From contig UWYS01000016.1 of NCBI GenBank assembly GCA_900291925.1, positions 530,083 to 594,082 on the forward strand: DNA of 64,000 nt. Reading direction: 5' to 3'. This stretch comes from Thecaphora thlaspeos (Eukaryota; Basidiomycota; Ustilaginomycetes; Urocystidales; Glomosporiaceae). A program made the translations under genes and the position numbers. Of this stretch, positions 47,984 through 60,126 are shown piece by piece (positions within the stretch are counted from its first letter, which is position 1; each line of letters opens with the position of its first letter). Under the pieces are notes generated by a model, which saw only the letters and a list, made by a program, of their open reading frames with translations, made no database searches and had not been told where the DNA came from.

Positions 47984-50900
47984 ATGACGTCGCGGTCTAA
48001 CTGGGAGGAGCCCGAGCCAGAGCGCCGCTTTGCGAGCGCAAGGCGACGAGTCAGCTCCACGCTCGGCGGCGGCGGCGGCGGCTCTCAGCTTCCCCAGTCG
48101 TCGGCCTCGCTCCGCACGCAGAACGACGGGAGCGCCGCGCCCCGTCGCACCCGACTCACGTCAATCTCGGCGCTGCCGGGCCCCTCCGCTTCGTCGTCGT
48201 CGACAACGACGGGCAGCTCGATCGGCTCGCGTCTGCGGACCTTTTCCACATCGGCTAAGTCGAGCAGCTCGGCCGCCGCCGCTGCCGCAGCTTCTGCTGC
48301 TCGCGGCGCCGCGGATGCCGACACTTCTGCGGGCAGTGGGTCTTCCACCGGCTCGTCGGCCTACGGTTCGCGCGTCCCTTCGGCCGCTGCGTCGTCCAAC
48401 TTTGGCTCGCGCAGGACCTCTTGGACACCGCACAAGACGTCGCAGCAGGGCCAGCAGCAGCAGCAGCAGCCAAGCTCGACGGTGCTGACGGAGCCGAGCA
48501 ACGTCGGGGCCAACCTCGCCCTTGCCCGGCCATCGACGGCGTCGCGTATCCCCTCGATCAGCCGCGCCACTGCGGCCAGCGGCTCGACGCGGCTCGGCGA
48601 CGCGCTGCTAGGCCAGCGCAAGGCGAGCGACTCGGCGGCGTTGTCCTCTGTCCGCTCGACCGCGGCTGCGGCTGTACCGGCTTCCGGCTCGGCGTCGAGC
48701 CTGAGCCTCCCTCGGCGGCGAGAGAGCCTCGCGAATACCTCGCGACAGTCCAGCTTCGCCTCGCAACACCACCACCACCACCAGCAGCCGCCTTCGTCCC
48801 ACCACTCGGTTCTGAAGCCGAGCACGTCCAGCTCGAGCCTGACAGAATCGGCCAGCTTCGCCTCCTCCAGCATGGGCCCGCCCTCACTTTCGACCTCGAC
48901 CTCGAGCTTCGCCGGCGGTGCTCCCCGCCTCCGCGATCCCCTAGCGTCACCGCCGTCTTCGTCGTCGAGGATCCGCGCCTCGCCGTCCCTGCCGCAGTTT
49001 GACGGCGGCTTCTCGGCTCCTTTGTTCGGCGATGGGCTGACGACGACATCGACCGACGGTCGCGGCGTAGCTTTCTCCGCCACCACAAAGACACGGGCAG
49101 GCGAGAATGATACGCCAATGGCTCAGTCCGCTCCCTTTGCCGCGTCCGCGCAACAGCACAGCGACGACGACGGCAGCGGCAGCGGGTCCAGGGGCGCTGC
49201 AGGATCGGCGGCAGTGCCGAGACGGGCCAAGCCCAACCTGCACCTCGGCTTGCGCGACTCGCCGCTGATGTCTTCGCGCTTCTCCAACTTTTCGTCGGCG
49301 GTCGCGACGCCGGACACCACCGACGACGACCGCCGCGTGCTGATGATGCGGAAGAACTCGGGCTTCAGCAACACGTCGGGAACCAACGCCGGCGTCAGCG
49401 GGCTGAGCGACAGCATAGCCAAGAGCGGATCGGAGCAGAGCATGGCCGGTCTCGGGATCGGCCTGCCCTCGACAATGCAGCCGCCGCCGCCGCCGCCGCA
49501 GCAGCAGCAGCAGCAGCAGCAGCAGCGTTTCGGTTCCACCTCGGGGGGCCAGTCGCTTAGCAGCAGCGAGAGCCGGGCGGGAGACCTCAGCGCTTCGTTT
49601 TCGAGCGTCGAGCGTGACGCGTCGTCTCTGCAGTACAGCGGCAGCAGCTACAATAACAATATCAACAACGGCAGTTCGATGCCGCAGACGCCGGATCGCC
49701 ACGTCGAGCAGCTGCAGCAGCACGCAACGCCTAACGTGACGCCGATGATGTACGACCGCGCTGGCCAGATCGGCATCGGCGAGCTTGCGACGCCGCGTTG
49801 GAACTTCCCGTCGTCGAAGCTGCCCAACTGGTCGTCGCAGGCTTCGAGCCTGGCGGACGCGGGGACAGGAACGGGCAGCGCGGCGGCAGGAGCAATGCCG
49901 AGGTCGGTCAGCGGTGCCTTCAGCGACGATGGCGCGGCCCCGATGCGCTCGCTGGCCGGGGTGGCCGGTAAGCCGCGGGGTCCTTCGGGCAATGGCCTGA
50001 TCGAGGGTGCCTCGCACAACTACCCCTCGGCCCTCCAGAGGAAGGCGGACGCGGCCAATCGCCACTCACGCTCGATCAGCTATTCGTCGGTCAGCAGCGC
50101 GCAGCGGAACGCCATGCCTCCTTCCGAGGATTCGCGCACCGCCGGCGGCGCCCTTCCCATCTCGCCATCGGTGCCGGCCGTACACAGCCCGCTGGTCGGC
50201 AGCGTGTCGCTGCAGGCGCTGGCCCGCGGCTTCGGCGCTCCGACGTCCGAGTTCCTCGCTGAGCTCGACGTGGCCGGCCCCGACAGCCCCAGCTATTCGA
50301 TCGACGCCATGACCGAGTCCGAGCACAGCACGGCCAACACCGACGACGTCTCCGGTGGCGGCGATGCGACGGATCACCACCTTGCGCCCCACGCCGCCGC
50401 CGATGCGCTCGAGGCGGCACGCCGTTCGCCCTGCATCGGCGACCTATCGTGGTCGCTCGGCGAGACGGGGCCGTTTGGCACCGACGGCGGCCCTCCCGGC
50501 GCCGCCTCTTTGGCCGAAGCCAGGGCAGCAGCAGCAGCCACAGCTGCCAACGCCGCCTCGCAGGACCAGCAGCAGCAGCAGCAGTCGGCCAAGGATCCAC
50601 TGACGGGTGCGCCGCCCTTTGATGGCAGCGGCGTGCTCAACGCGCTCGAGGGCGACGAGCAGTGGCGCGGGAGCTTCGACCTCAACGCGGCCATCACCGA
50701 GCTGCTCAACGACCACGACCAGCGCCGGCAGGATCGGAAGCGCAGCGGCCTCGACGACGGGTCCTTGAGCCCGTCGGCGCCGGCAGACGGCGGCGTCTCG
50801 CCTTCAAAGCTCGACACGCTCTCGGAAGAGGCCAGGTCCGTCGTCGAAGAGGCGCCAACGGCGATCGACCAGGGCGGCAGGGACGGGGACGGGGAGGTAC

Positions 50901-53900
50901 AAGGTTTGCCTCAGGTCCGGCATCAGCAGCAGTATCAGCAGGCGACGACAGCGCGAAGGGCGGTGGCCGACTCGGCCAGCGTGCGCGAGGGCACAGCCCA
51001 ATCGAGACGCACGCGGCTGCCCAGCACGAGCAGCGGAATCAGCGCCGGCGTGGCACAAGGCGGCAGCATCACCTCTGGCATCCCATCCGCCGCCAAGGTA
51101 GGGCCGCGGCTCAGCTCGATCGCCCACTCGAACTCGGTCTCGGCGCGCAGCAAGCGATCGTCGTCGGCGAGCATCGGACAGTCGCTGCTGCGCGGCTCGA
51201 TGCCCTTTGGCGCCGCCGAAGAGTACGGCAGCATCCTCAACTCGGCCAAGGAGGACGCGGCGGCCGATGCGCTGTGGAAGCTCGACGGGCTCGGCGGGAC
51301 GCCACGGACCAGCCGCGACAGCCGCTCCGACCTCTCCAAGAGCCCGCGGGCAAGCAGGCAGATGTCGAGGCCGGGAAGCGTGGGTCGGAGGACGCCCGGC
51401 ACCGCCGCTGGCGCCACCAACGCAGGCTCAGGGACCGGGAACGGGGCGGGCAGCCGACCCCCGTCGCCGCCGTCGACCCGCGTCCGACGATCGTCCAACT
51501 ATGACTCACCGGCGTCGCGGGGGATTGAAAAGCAACAGCAACAACAGCAGCAGCAGCTGCTGCTGCGGACGGCGGAAGAGGCAGGCAACCGTACCAGTAG
51601 CATCCGCTCGTCGCGCATCTCGCTCAAGGCTCGAGGAGTCGATGAGCCCGGTGGCGGTGGAGCCTTCAACGCTGCGCCCGACATCTCCATCACCAGCGTC
51701 ACCAACCCGTCGCGGACGCCACCGTACGCCAGCCCGCGGATGCGCCGCTCGCAACTCCCGCCCATGCCGCAGAACGAGATCACCGCCGGCCATCGAATGT
51801 CGCAGGGAGCCGCCTCTGCCTCTGCCGTCAATGCGCTTTCCTCGACCCTTCGAGACCCCAGCTCGCCGGCCATCAACCGATCCGGCTTGCGCTCGAAGGG
51901 CGCGAGTGCGGCCAGCGATGTGTCGGCCGGTCAGATCGATGTGTCCAGGTACGACGGCGGTGGAGCCAGTGGGAGCACAGGCGGAGGCAACGGCAACAAC
52001 GGCGGCTTCCTCGATGAGCCCGACAGCCTCGGTCTGTCCAGCCGAGGCAACGGGATCCCGCCGGTGCCGCCGCTGCCCAAGGTGTGGGAGGTGTCGCGGT
52101 CTGGCTCGCTCAACTCGGAAGCCTTCAGCTCGGCGCAGGCCAACCCCGCCATCTCGGCGAGCCAAAGCCTCGCCTCGGCTTCGGTCTCGGCCTCGACATC
52201 GACCGACGCCGTCGAAGTGCGCCAGGAGCAGCAGCAGCACCAGCACCAGCAACATCAGCAGCAACAGCAACAGCAGCAGGAGCCCATGCCGCCAACACCG
52301 GCGTCCATCCTCTCCCCGCATATCGGTAACAACGGCGGCGGCAGCGAAGGAAGCGCTCCTCCGTCCAATCTGCGCAAGTGGAGCTTCCCCAATCTCTCTA
52401 GCGCGCTCAACCGGAGCCCCTCGACTTCGGTGCGGTCCAGGCAGCCGAGCGCCTCGGCTTCGGTGTCTTCGGCGCTCGGGGGGGCCGAGGAGATCAAGCA
52501 GCGGCGTACCACCGTTTTTGGCGACAGCCATCGCGCCTCCGAAGCGGCCACTTTGACCGACTCGGGCGCCTCCGCTCCGGCGCGCGGCAGCACTTCGACC
52601 ATCTCGCGCATCGACGTGCTGAAGGCCAACAAGGCGTCGCTGGGGGCGAGCGGAGCCGGTGCGCCCACCTCGTTCGCATCCCTCGGCAGCCCGCAGAGCA
52701 GCCGGATCTCGAACGACACCAGCAGCGGCAGCCCGCGCGTGCGACGGACGCCATCGTTCTTCCAGCGGGCGATCAAGAGGTCGAACGGATCGATCGAGGC
52801 GATATCGACGAGCTCATCGTTGCTACAGCGCCAGGCCAGCGGCGAGGTCGGCGCTGCAGACGACGACGGCGGCGGCAAGACAGCAACTGAGAGCACGCCG
52901 CCCGGCTCGGGCCGCCTGTCGCGCAAGTCTATCATGGGCTACGCCGGCGGACTGCTGAGCCGCTCGACGTCGAAGCGCCACGTCGACGTACCTACAACCA
53001 GCCACGGCGAGCCCAAGACACCGTCCGGCCTGACCGCACGTACTGCCGTCGACCGGACGACGACGACCGGCGATACGCAGCAGCACACGACACCCACGAC
53101 GACGACGACGACTTCTCGCCGGCTCAGCCTCGGCGCTCGCAAGCGCGGCAAGACGCTCCCTTCGTCCGCCGAGCCTCCGCCGGCCGTTCCGGCCCTGGCG
53201 CTCCCCAAGGAGCCGTCGGCGGCCGAGCAAGCGACGCTCCATGCCTCAATCGAGAGCGCCCCCGTCCTCCGCGCCCTTCATGTCTCGACGTCGTCGTCGA
53301 GCCTGTCCAACTCGCTGATGGCCGACTTTGACCGCGCCGCCCGGATCACCAACGGCAGCAGCTACGACTCGCAGCCCGCCCGCACCGACGTCAGCAGCGG
53401 CGAGGTCGAGGAGATGGCCGACCGTGCGTCAGCCTCGGGCGTCAGCCGCGGAAGCTCGCCTGCCAAGTCGTCGTTTGTCTCAACGGCGACGATGAGCAGC
53501 AGCCGCATCCCGCGAGCCGCGACGCTCCGGTCGACGGCTGCCAAGCCGCTCGGCAGCACCGGCGGCGGCGGCACTAGCAGCAGCAACGGAAGCAGCAGCA
53601 ACGGCACCGCCGCCTCGTCGTACGCCACGCCGCTGCTGCAGAGTTCGATTCGCGTCATCGACAGCAGCTCAGCCGGCAGCGGCGCCGCCGCCTCGAAGGC
53701 GGTGCCCTCGTCCCTCGCGGCGAGCCTCGGTATCCAGGCATCTGACGACGACTCGCTTTCGGCCATCAGCTCCGACACGACCAACTCGACGGCTAGGGCG
53801 CCGCAGCCGATCTCGTCGAGCAGCATCAAGGCCGTCTCTTCGCCTTCGCAGCGGGCGCCGTCGGCCTCGCTCGTCTCGATCCTCAACGCCTACGCCGCAG

Positions 53901-56291
53901 CCAAGACGCCGGCTGAGGTCGAAGGGGTGCTGCGACGGGCGCGCATCGCCGCCTACTCGTCCAACTTGACAGCCAGCGATCGCGAAGTGCTCAACAACCT
54001 CGGCGGCCGCGGCAACCACGAACAGCAACAGCAGCCACAACAACAGCCTCCCCAGAGGAGGGCCGCCGCCGCCGCCGCCGCCGAGGTCACGCCCAACGGT
54101 ACGCCATCGACCACCAGGGTGCTGCGAGCTACCGCCGCCGAGGTCATCGACACGCCTGCCCGGACGGCCAAGGTCTTTTCGACGTCGAAGTCGGCCGCCA
54201 ACACGCCAGCCAAGGCGTCGGCCACCGCCGCAGCCGACACCAGCGTCACGGTACCCATCCGCAAGGTGCGGGCCTCGCTGAGCGCGGCCTCGGGAGCGAC
54301 GCGGGCCTCGCGCGAAGCTGCGGCCTCGGTGGCCGGACGGTCGTCTAGACAGACGGCGGCGACGCTGGTGAGCCGGAGCCCCGCGCCCTCGGACAGCGGC
54401 TCGGCGTCGTCGAACGCCGCGCCATCGGTGCTGGACGAGGAGGAGCGGCTGGGTGACCTCGAGATGGAGGCCTACATCAAGCGGTCGCAGGCCAAGAAGC
54501 TGGCCGCCGGCGCCAAGCAGGTCGACCTCGACAAGCTGCTCGAGTTCCCGGACCCGGTGGCGCCGAGCCGGACGCTCTCGCCGCGGCAGGCCGAGGTGAT
54601 GTACGGCAACAAGATGTCGCCCTACGAGCTCCAGGAGATCTTCAGCTACCCCGAGATCCACTATTGCGGCCAGAACGCAGCGCAGAAGCACCGCGCGACG
54701 CTCGACAAGCCCGCCAACAACCACGGCTTCGACGACGAGCGCGGCGACTACCTCGCCACCAACCACGACCACCTCGCCTTCCGGTACGAGATCATCGACC
54801 TTCTCGGGCGCGGCTCGTTCGGCCAGGTGCTCCAGTGCCGCGACCACAAGACGGGCCGCACGGTCGCCATCAAGCTGATTCGCAACAAGAAGCGCTTCCA
54901 CCACCAGGCGCTGGTCGAGGTCAAGATCCTGGAGAGCCTGGTCAAGTGGGACCCGGACGACCAGTACAACGTCCTCAAGATCACCGAGTCGTTCCTCTTC
55001 CGCAACCACCTCTGCATCGCCACCGAGCTCTACAGTATGAACCTCTACGAGCTGATCAAGGCCAATGGCTTCGCCGGCTTCTCGACGAAGCTGATCCGCC
55101 GCTTCACGACCCAGGTGCTCGCATCGCTCTCGCTGATGCGCCAGCGCCGCATCGTCCACTGCGATCTCAAGCCGGAAAACATCCTCTTGAAGCATCCGCG
55201 CCGCAGCGGGATCAAGGTCATCGACTTTGGCTCGAGCTGCTTTGAACACGAGAAGGGTGAGTTGCGGTGGGGAGAGCCTGAGATCGTCGATGGCCATGCA
55301 AGAGTAGCTTGAGCTGACCCCTGCCGTCTCGCCTCTTGCGCCGTCCGGCCTCTTTGTTCCCGCGCGCAGTCTATACGTACATCCAGAGTCGCTTCTACCG
55401 ATCGCCCGAGGTGATCCTCGGCATGAACTACCATACGGGTGAGTCTTGATCAGGCCAGCATCGTGCCCTTCGAGCTTCGCGGCGGCAGCGCTAATGCCCT
55501 CCTTCGATCCCGTTCCACTCTCCCGCCTGCCCTCGCCTACCTACGCAGCGATCGACATCTGGAGCCTGGGCTGCATCATCGCCGAGCTCTACACGGGCTA
55601 TCCGCTCTTCCCCGGCGAGAACGAGCAGGAACAGCTCGCCTGCATCATGGAGGTGCTCGGCGTCCCGGACCGTTACCTGATAGAGCGGAGCACGCGCAAG
55701 AAGCTCTTCTTTGACTCCACCGGCGCGCCTCGCCCCGTCGTCAACTCGCGCGGCAAGCGGCGCCGCCCCGGCTCGAAGACGCTTGCCCAGGCGCTCAAGT
55801 GCAACGACGACCTGTTTGTCGACTTCATCGCCAAGTGCCTCATCTGGGACCCAGAGCGTCGCATCAAGCCGGACCCGGCGATGCGCCACCCGTGGATGCA
55901 GCAAGGCCGAAGGCTGGTCTCGGTCGCGGCGGCCGCCCTCTCCGCCGGTGGAGGCGGCGGCAGCGGCGACATCAGCATCGGCCGGGCCTCGGGCAGCTCG
56001 GCGTCGAGCTCCTTCTCCGGACCCGGGATGCTCCCGAGGAAGGCGCTCGCCAACGCCGCCAGCTCGACGATCCCGATCTCCTCAACGTCGTCGAGCAGCA
56101 ACGCAACGGCGACGGCGGCGACCTCGACCACCACGACACCACGGACCTCCAAGCTCGCGTCATCGTTGGGAGGCGCGACGGCCGCCTCGAGCGGTGGGAG
56201 CGGCCTCGCCTACGCCACCTCACCCCGTCGCACCAGCACAATCGGCGTCGGGTCTCTCCACACCACGCCGCTCCGAGCGCCGCGTGCGTAG
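47984..56291 (+). CDS. Giant DYRK-family kinase, Pom1/DYRK2-like
   Basis: Three exons, 47984-55256, 55370-55438 and 55549-56291, encode 2,694 residues. The introns are 113 and 110 bases with GTGAGT donors, CAG acceptors and phase 1. About 2,200 N-terminal residues are Ser/Ala/Gly/Gln-rich low-complexity sequence with short R-x-x-S-type stretches. The DYRK class-2 N-box precedes the kinase ([20 protein letters not shown]). Kinase landmarks are GRGSFGQV, K2297, HCDLKPEN with D2394, DFG at D2414, and the activation motif Y2426-T-Y2428, whose second Tyr is the autophosphorylation site in DYRKs. [15 protein letters not shown] and [18 protein letters not shown] follow. Related kinases control polarity and cell-cycle entry (Pom1). 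A Ser-rich tail ends the protein. The size is far above the usual 1,000-1,500 residues. Confidence 0.92.
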
Positions 56292-57362
56292 CGTAGCCTC
56301 CTCGTTCACGACGACAGGTCCTTCCGCCCATCGTCCAACGACTTTCTCCGCTGCACGATACGCCCCTTGCTCTCTCCCCTTCTCTCTTGCCTTCTCTCCT
56401 GAAGCAGGGACACGACACCGGACGTGTCTCACCACCGCACTGCATGCTCCCACGCCCAGTACGCCCGCCGCCCCCTCGTTTCGTCCCATCCACATCGCTC
56501 CCTCGACCGTGCCCTCCTACCCGTACGCTCCGATATACCACACCGTAGTCGAGCCCGTCCTCACGCGGGCTTCCGCGCAACGTTGTTGAAATGTCTTTTC
56601 TCATTCACACTACCCCGACCCCAACAGTCGATTCAATCATTATTCCCCATCGTACGATGCGATGTGGTACGACCCGAATGGCCGGCTTGCTAGTACCTAG
56701 GCATTTGACTCGATCGACAAAGTGAGGACATGCTGACCCTAGTACTAGTATATAGTCTAACCGTGCCTGTTAGACTCTTGGGACATTGCTCTGGTGCCGG
56801 TGCCCTAAATCTGCAGGGTTTGGGTTTGATGCATCTTTCTGCAAGAGAGTTAGACCTCTGGAAAAGTGCCAATTGGACTGATGTGCATGCATAATCCAAA
56901 AGGTACTGTGCAGGTCCTTGCAGTGAGTCTAAGAGAGTTAGACTCGCTTTGGCAGGGTGCTGAGAGTTGGACTTTGCATGTCCAGCATGTTCAGTGGGCA
57001 GAAAGGGACTTATACAATTGTTCAGAGGGCAGAAAGTGGTGGGGAGAGTGTTCAACAGGCAGTAAAGGGGGCAGGAAGGGAGAGTAGGATTGTTCTAGTG
57101 GGCAGAGAGGGATGGATGGACCATTCAGCAGGAAGAAAGGGTGGGCAAAGAGGGGAGGAAGAACATTCATACCTGCACCAGGCCCTTATTCCTCTCCACA
57201 ACCTGTTCACCCCCCCCTCTCTGATCTGGTCATCAATCAGTGATCTTCTTACCCATTGCCTATATCAGCCATAAGCTTCCTTTGGGCATGGCCCTAACCC
57301 CATTCCCTGCTGAACTGCAGTTCAGAGACTGACCATGTATTGGCTCTCTGAATCAATATAGA
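56292..57362. other. Boundary from core DNA to subtelomeric DNA
   Basis: GC-rich sequence (the DYRK 3' flank) changes after about 56.6 kb to less GC-rich DNA. Repeated GTTAGACTC-like words occur between 56758 and 56945, and degenerate GTTCAGxGGGCAGAAAGG words lie at 56989, 57020, 57050, 57092 and 57123. No gene is recognised. The right part probably belongs to the subtelomeric element that follows. Confidence 0.45.
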
Positions 57363-59278
57363 ATGACACCATGGACAACCTTGCTCATCTTTTCATGCCC
57401 ACCCCAGCCCCTGGCTAACAACAGTGAAGCTGTGAACCAGGATCATGATGGACCCTCTTCTTCCATGGAGGGCTTGATGGCAATTGCCCAATCTCATCCA
57501 AGCAGTGCTGACTTGTCCATAGTGGCTGAGCCACAGGCCTCCACAGCCAATCCAAAGTCCATCAACCCAGCTAGCCTTGAGGCTCTGGCCTGCACCTGGA
57601 CAAAGGAGAAGGCCAACAGGGAGCTTGAGGTGTTCAGCCTCTGCATGTACCCATTCCCTCAGGTGCTCCTTTGCATGGTCAGCAGCTGCCTGCTGGGCAT
57701 ACCACTGGAGCCACTTCCCAGCAAGATCTATGACCACCTCATGTTGCACAAGATCAGCTTGTCCAAGCATCACCAGGACACCATCACAGAGCTGGTGCAA
57801 TACCTCAAGATACCCTTGCTCAAGGATGTCAGATGCCTTCCTGGCCCTAACCTCATGGTCCTGCCCCATGAGATCCATGGCCTGCCAATCAAGGATGAAG
57901 GATACCTCTGCACAGGATGCAACAAGGCCTTTGGACCCCACAGCACTGCCTTTAAGCACAAGAAGGAGGTCTGCTCTGCTGCCTTGGACCACCCTGTTGC
58001 CATCCAGCTGCTGATGAAGGCAGAAATCACCCACTATGTTGCCATCACCAAGCAACCAGCTGGGACTCCCTGGCACCAGGTTCAGCGCCTTGTCCCAATC
58101 CCAGCCTGGAGAGGAGGTGCAGACACTCATCTCTGCCATCCTCAAGGAGAGGAAGGAACGGCACACCAGGAGCTGTATTGGAGGGGGAGGTGTCCCCAAG
58201 GATGTGGCCCATTCCATCAACAGGCCATGGTATGAGCTGCTCAAGTGGGCCCAGTTCTGGGAGGGCACCAATCTCCAGTCCCTGGGCCTTATGCTTTGCT
58301 GGAACTGGTTTCCATGGACAGACAAGGACACAGGCTTCTACACTTGGCTCTACAACCATGTAGAGGCTGTGATGGAGCATGTCTGCCTCAACCTCCTTGC
58401 CGCTAGCACCAAGACCCAGTGCATGTTCCATCAGTATGCACACAACAAGTGCTTCAAGCCCTTTTCCCTCCAGGACAGCACAGTGTCCAGCTGGAGCAGC
58501 AATTGGGCAAACATTGTCACAACCCTTGTCTTCCTGTACATGAAAGGCTCCAGCAGCAGCCTCTTCACCTGCCAAGATGCTGCCCAGTTTCAGCTTTACA
58601 TCCCAGATGCCATGGTCAGCAATGTCAAAATCCTCTGTGAGGTCTACCTGGACTTCAACCTGGACAGGACAGAGGAACCAGAGCCCAAAGGCATCACCAC
58701 CTCTGCTCAGTTGTGTGACTGGCTGGTCTTCCAGCTGTGCAGCCTGCTCATCTGTCAGGAGCCCATGGATTGTGGCACAGATACCAGTGCCAGCTATGGT
58801 GACATTGACCAGAGCAAGGATCTCAAACAGCTGGTCAACTCAAGAATCAAGCAGGTGCTCTACAACACAGCAGAGACATTTGATGGGCACATCCAACTGC
58901 TTGACTGTCTGGGAACAGTGCTGGCCAACAGCTCTTCAGGTGCCATCAAGGTCCTCTGGTCCCACAACCATCAGTTGCTCACCTGCTGTGACCAGAAGGT
59001 CAGTGTCACAGACCTTCATTGCCTTGTCCATGGTCTGCTCACAGAGGCAAAGGCCCTTCTCACAGGCCTGCTTCTGATGGATGAGTTGCCTACAGTTGAC
59101 CTGTCATCCCTGATAGACAATCATCAAAGCACTCAGGCTGGCTACAACTTCACCAAGGCCAGCTGCTGGGAGCATACCAAGCTGCTTGCCACCACAACCC
59201 TGCAGAGCAAGACTGCCAAGGAGCCTTTGCTGGAAGTCTGCTCAGAGGAAGAGGGCAACTACCACTTCAAGATGAGCA
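57363..59278 (+). pseudogene. Truncated OrsD/DUF3505-like subtelomeric ORF (telomere-linked helicase type)
   Basis: The frame from ATG 57363 runs to 58235, and a second frame (to past 59278) takes over between about 58060 and 58110 (QRLVPIPAW against QSQPGEEVQTLISAIL), so one frameshift is present. The first part holds a C2H2-like finger, HGLPIKDEGYLCTGC...TAFKHKKEVC, in the style of OrsD/DUF3505 proteins. The second part reads as one long conserved-looking frame (PWYELLKWAQFWEGTNLQSL, FQLYIPDAMVSNVKIL). In fungi such finger regions are found at the N-terminus of telomere-linked RecQ helicases; no helicase part is present here. The frame ends at a telomeric GGGTTAGGGTTAGGGG, after which the reading is junk. 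Codon use is much less GC-biased than in the core genes. The function of the intact element is inferred only. Confidence 0.6.
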
Positions 59279-59294
59279 GGGTTAGGGTTAGGGG
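59279..59294 (+). repeat. Interstitial telomeric sequence
   Basis: GGGTTAGGGTTAGGGG lies in the same orientation as the terminal array, 4.5 kb inside the chromosome end and exactly where the OrsD-like frame loses sense. It is best read as the remnant of an earlier chromosome end. Confidence 0.85.
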
Positions 59295-60126
59295 AACAGG
59301 TCATTGGGGTTTATGTCAATATGCGTCGCACAATGTCCACTCTGCCTTGTTTCTTTTCCCTGTTGCAACGTCACTTTGCACAGGACTTTGCACTGGTGAG
59401 CCACCGACCGAATTAATGAGAACTAGTCGAAATGCGATTCACAAAAAAGTGTCGGAGAGCGTAGCTAGGGGAAAAAAGCGACACAATATCTAGACGAGGA
59501 GAAAGTTGTGAGAGGAAAGGGGAGAAAAAGAACAAGAATGGCGCGAGGCGAGAAACGGCCGAGAGTAGTGGGATGGAGATGCAGATGCGCCGAGGAAGGA
59601 GAAGTAAGCTTGCGTAACTACTAGACGATGAGCGATGAAAGAGGCAACAACGAAACGAGCAAGATATCAACACATAGGAACGAGCCAAGGGTGAGGTTTT
59701 TTGGGCCCAGCAGATGCAGCCGCTCGCACGGCTCACACGAAGCAAAGAAAGGAAGATCTCATTTGAACGGAGGTCACAAGGTCGGCCCGAAAAGAATTCC
59801 GGCGCTGACACAAGGTACCGCCCCGGACTAAATGTCAAAAAAGGTCTGAACAGTGAAGAGGTGGGACGAGATAACGAACAAAGGTGGGCGGGGAAAAGAA
59901 AAGACAGAGCTAAAAAAAAGGAAGTGGCTGCGACACAGGAATACTAAGCGATGTGTGAAAGAGGACAAAAAGTGAGAGTATGACGGTGGTGCGAAGGAAC
60001 GAGGGGAGAGAAGGATGGGTTGCAGAGGAAACGTAGTTGGACGAGAATCATCGAGGTGTGGGTGCTGGCAAAAGCGGTCGGACTCGCCGCAAAGAATGCT
60101 GTGTTTCGGCTACAGGCTCGTTTTGA
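59295..60126. other. Purine-rich region without a gene
   Basis: The sequence is A/G-rich with no supported ORF on either strand. It forms the 3' flank of the minus-strand secreted-protein gene. Confidence 0.45.

Noticed and set aside
59295..59493. Continuation of the OrsD-like frame past the internal telomere repeat
   Set aside because: The residues after SRVRVRG come from telomere repeats and unrelated DNA, so the open frame there is accidental.
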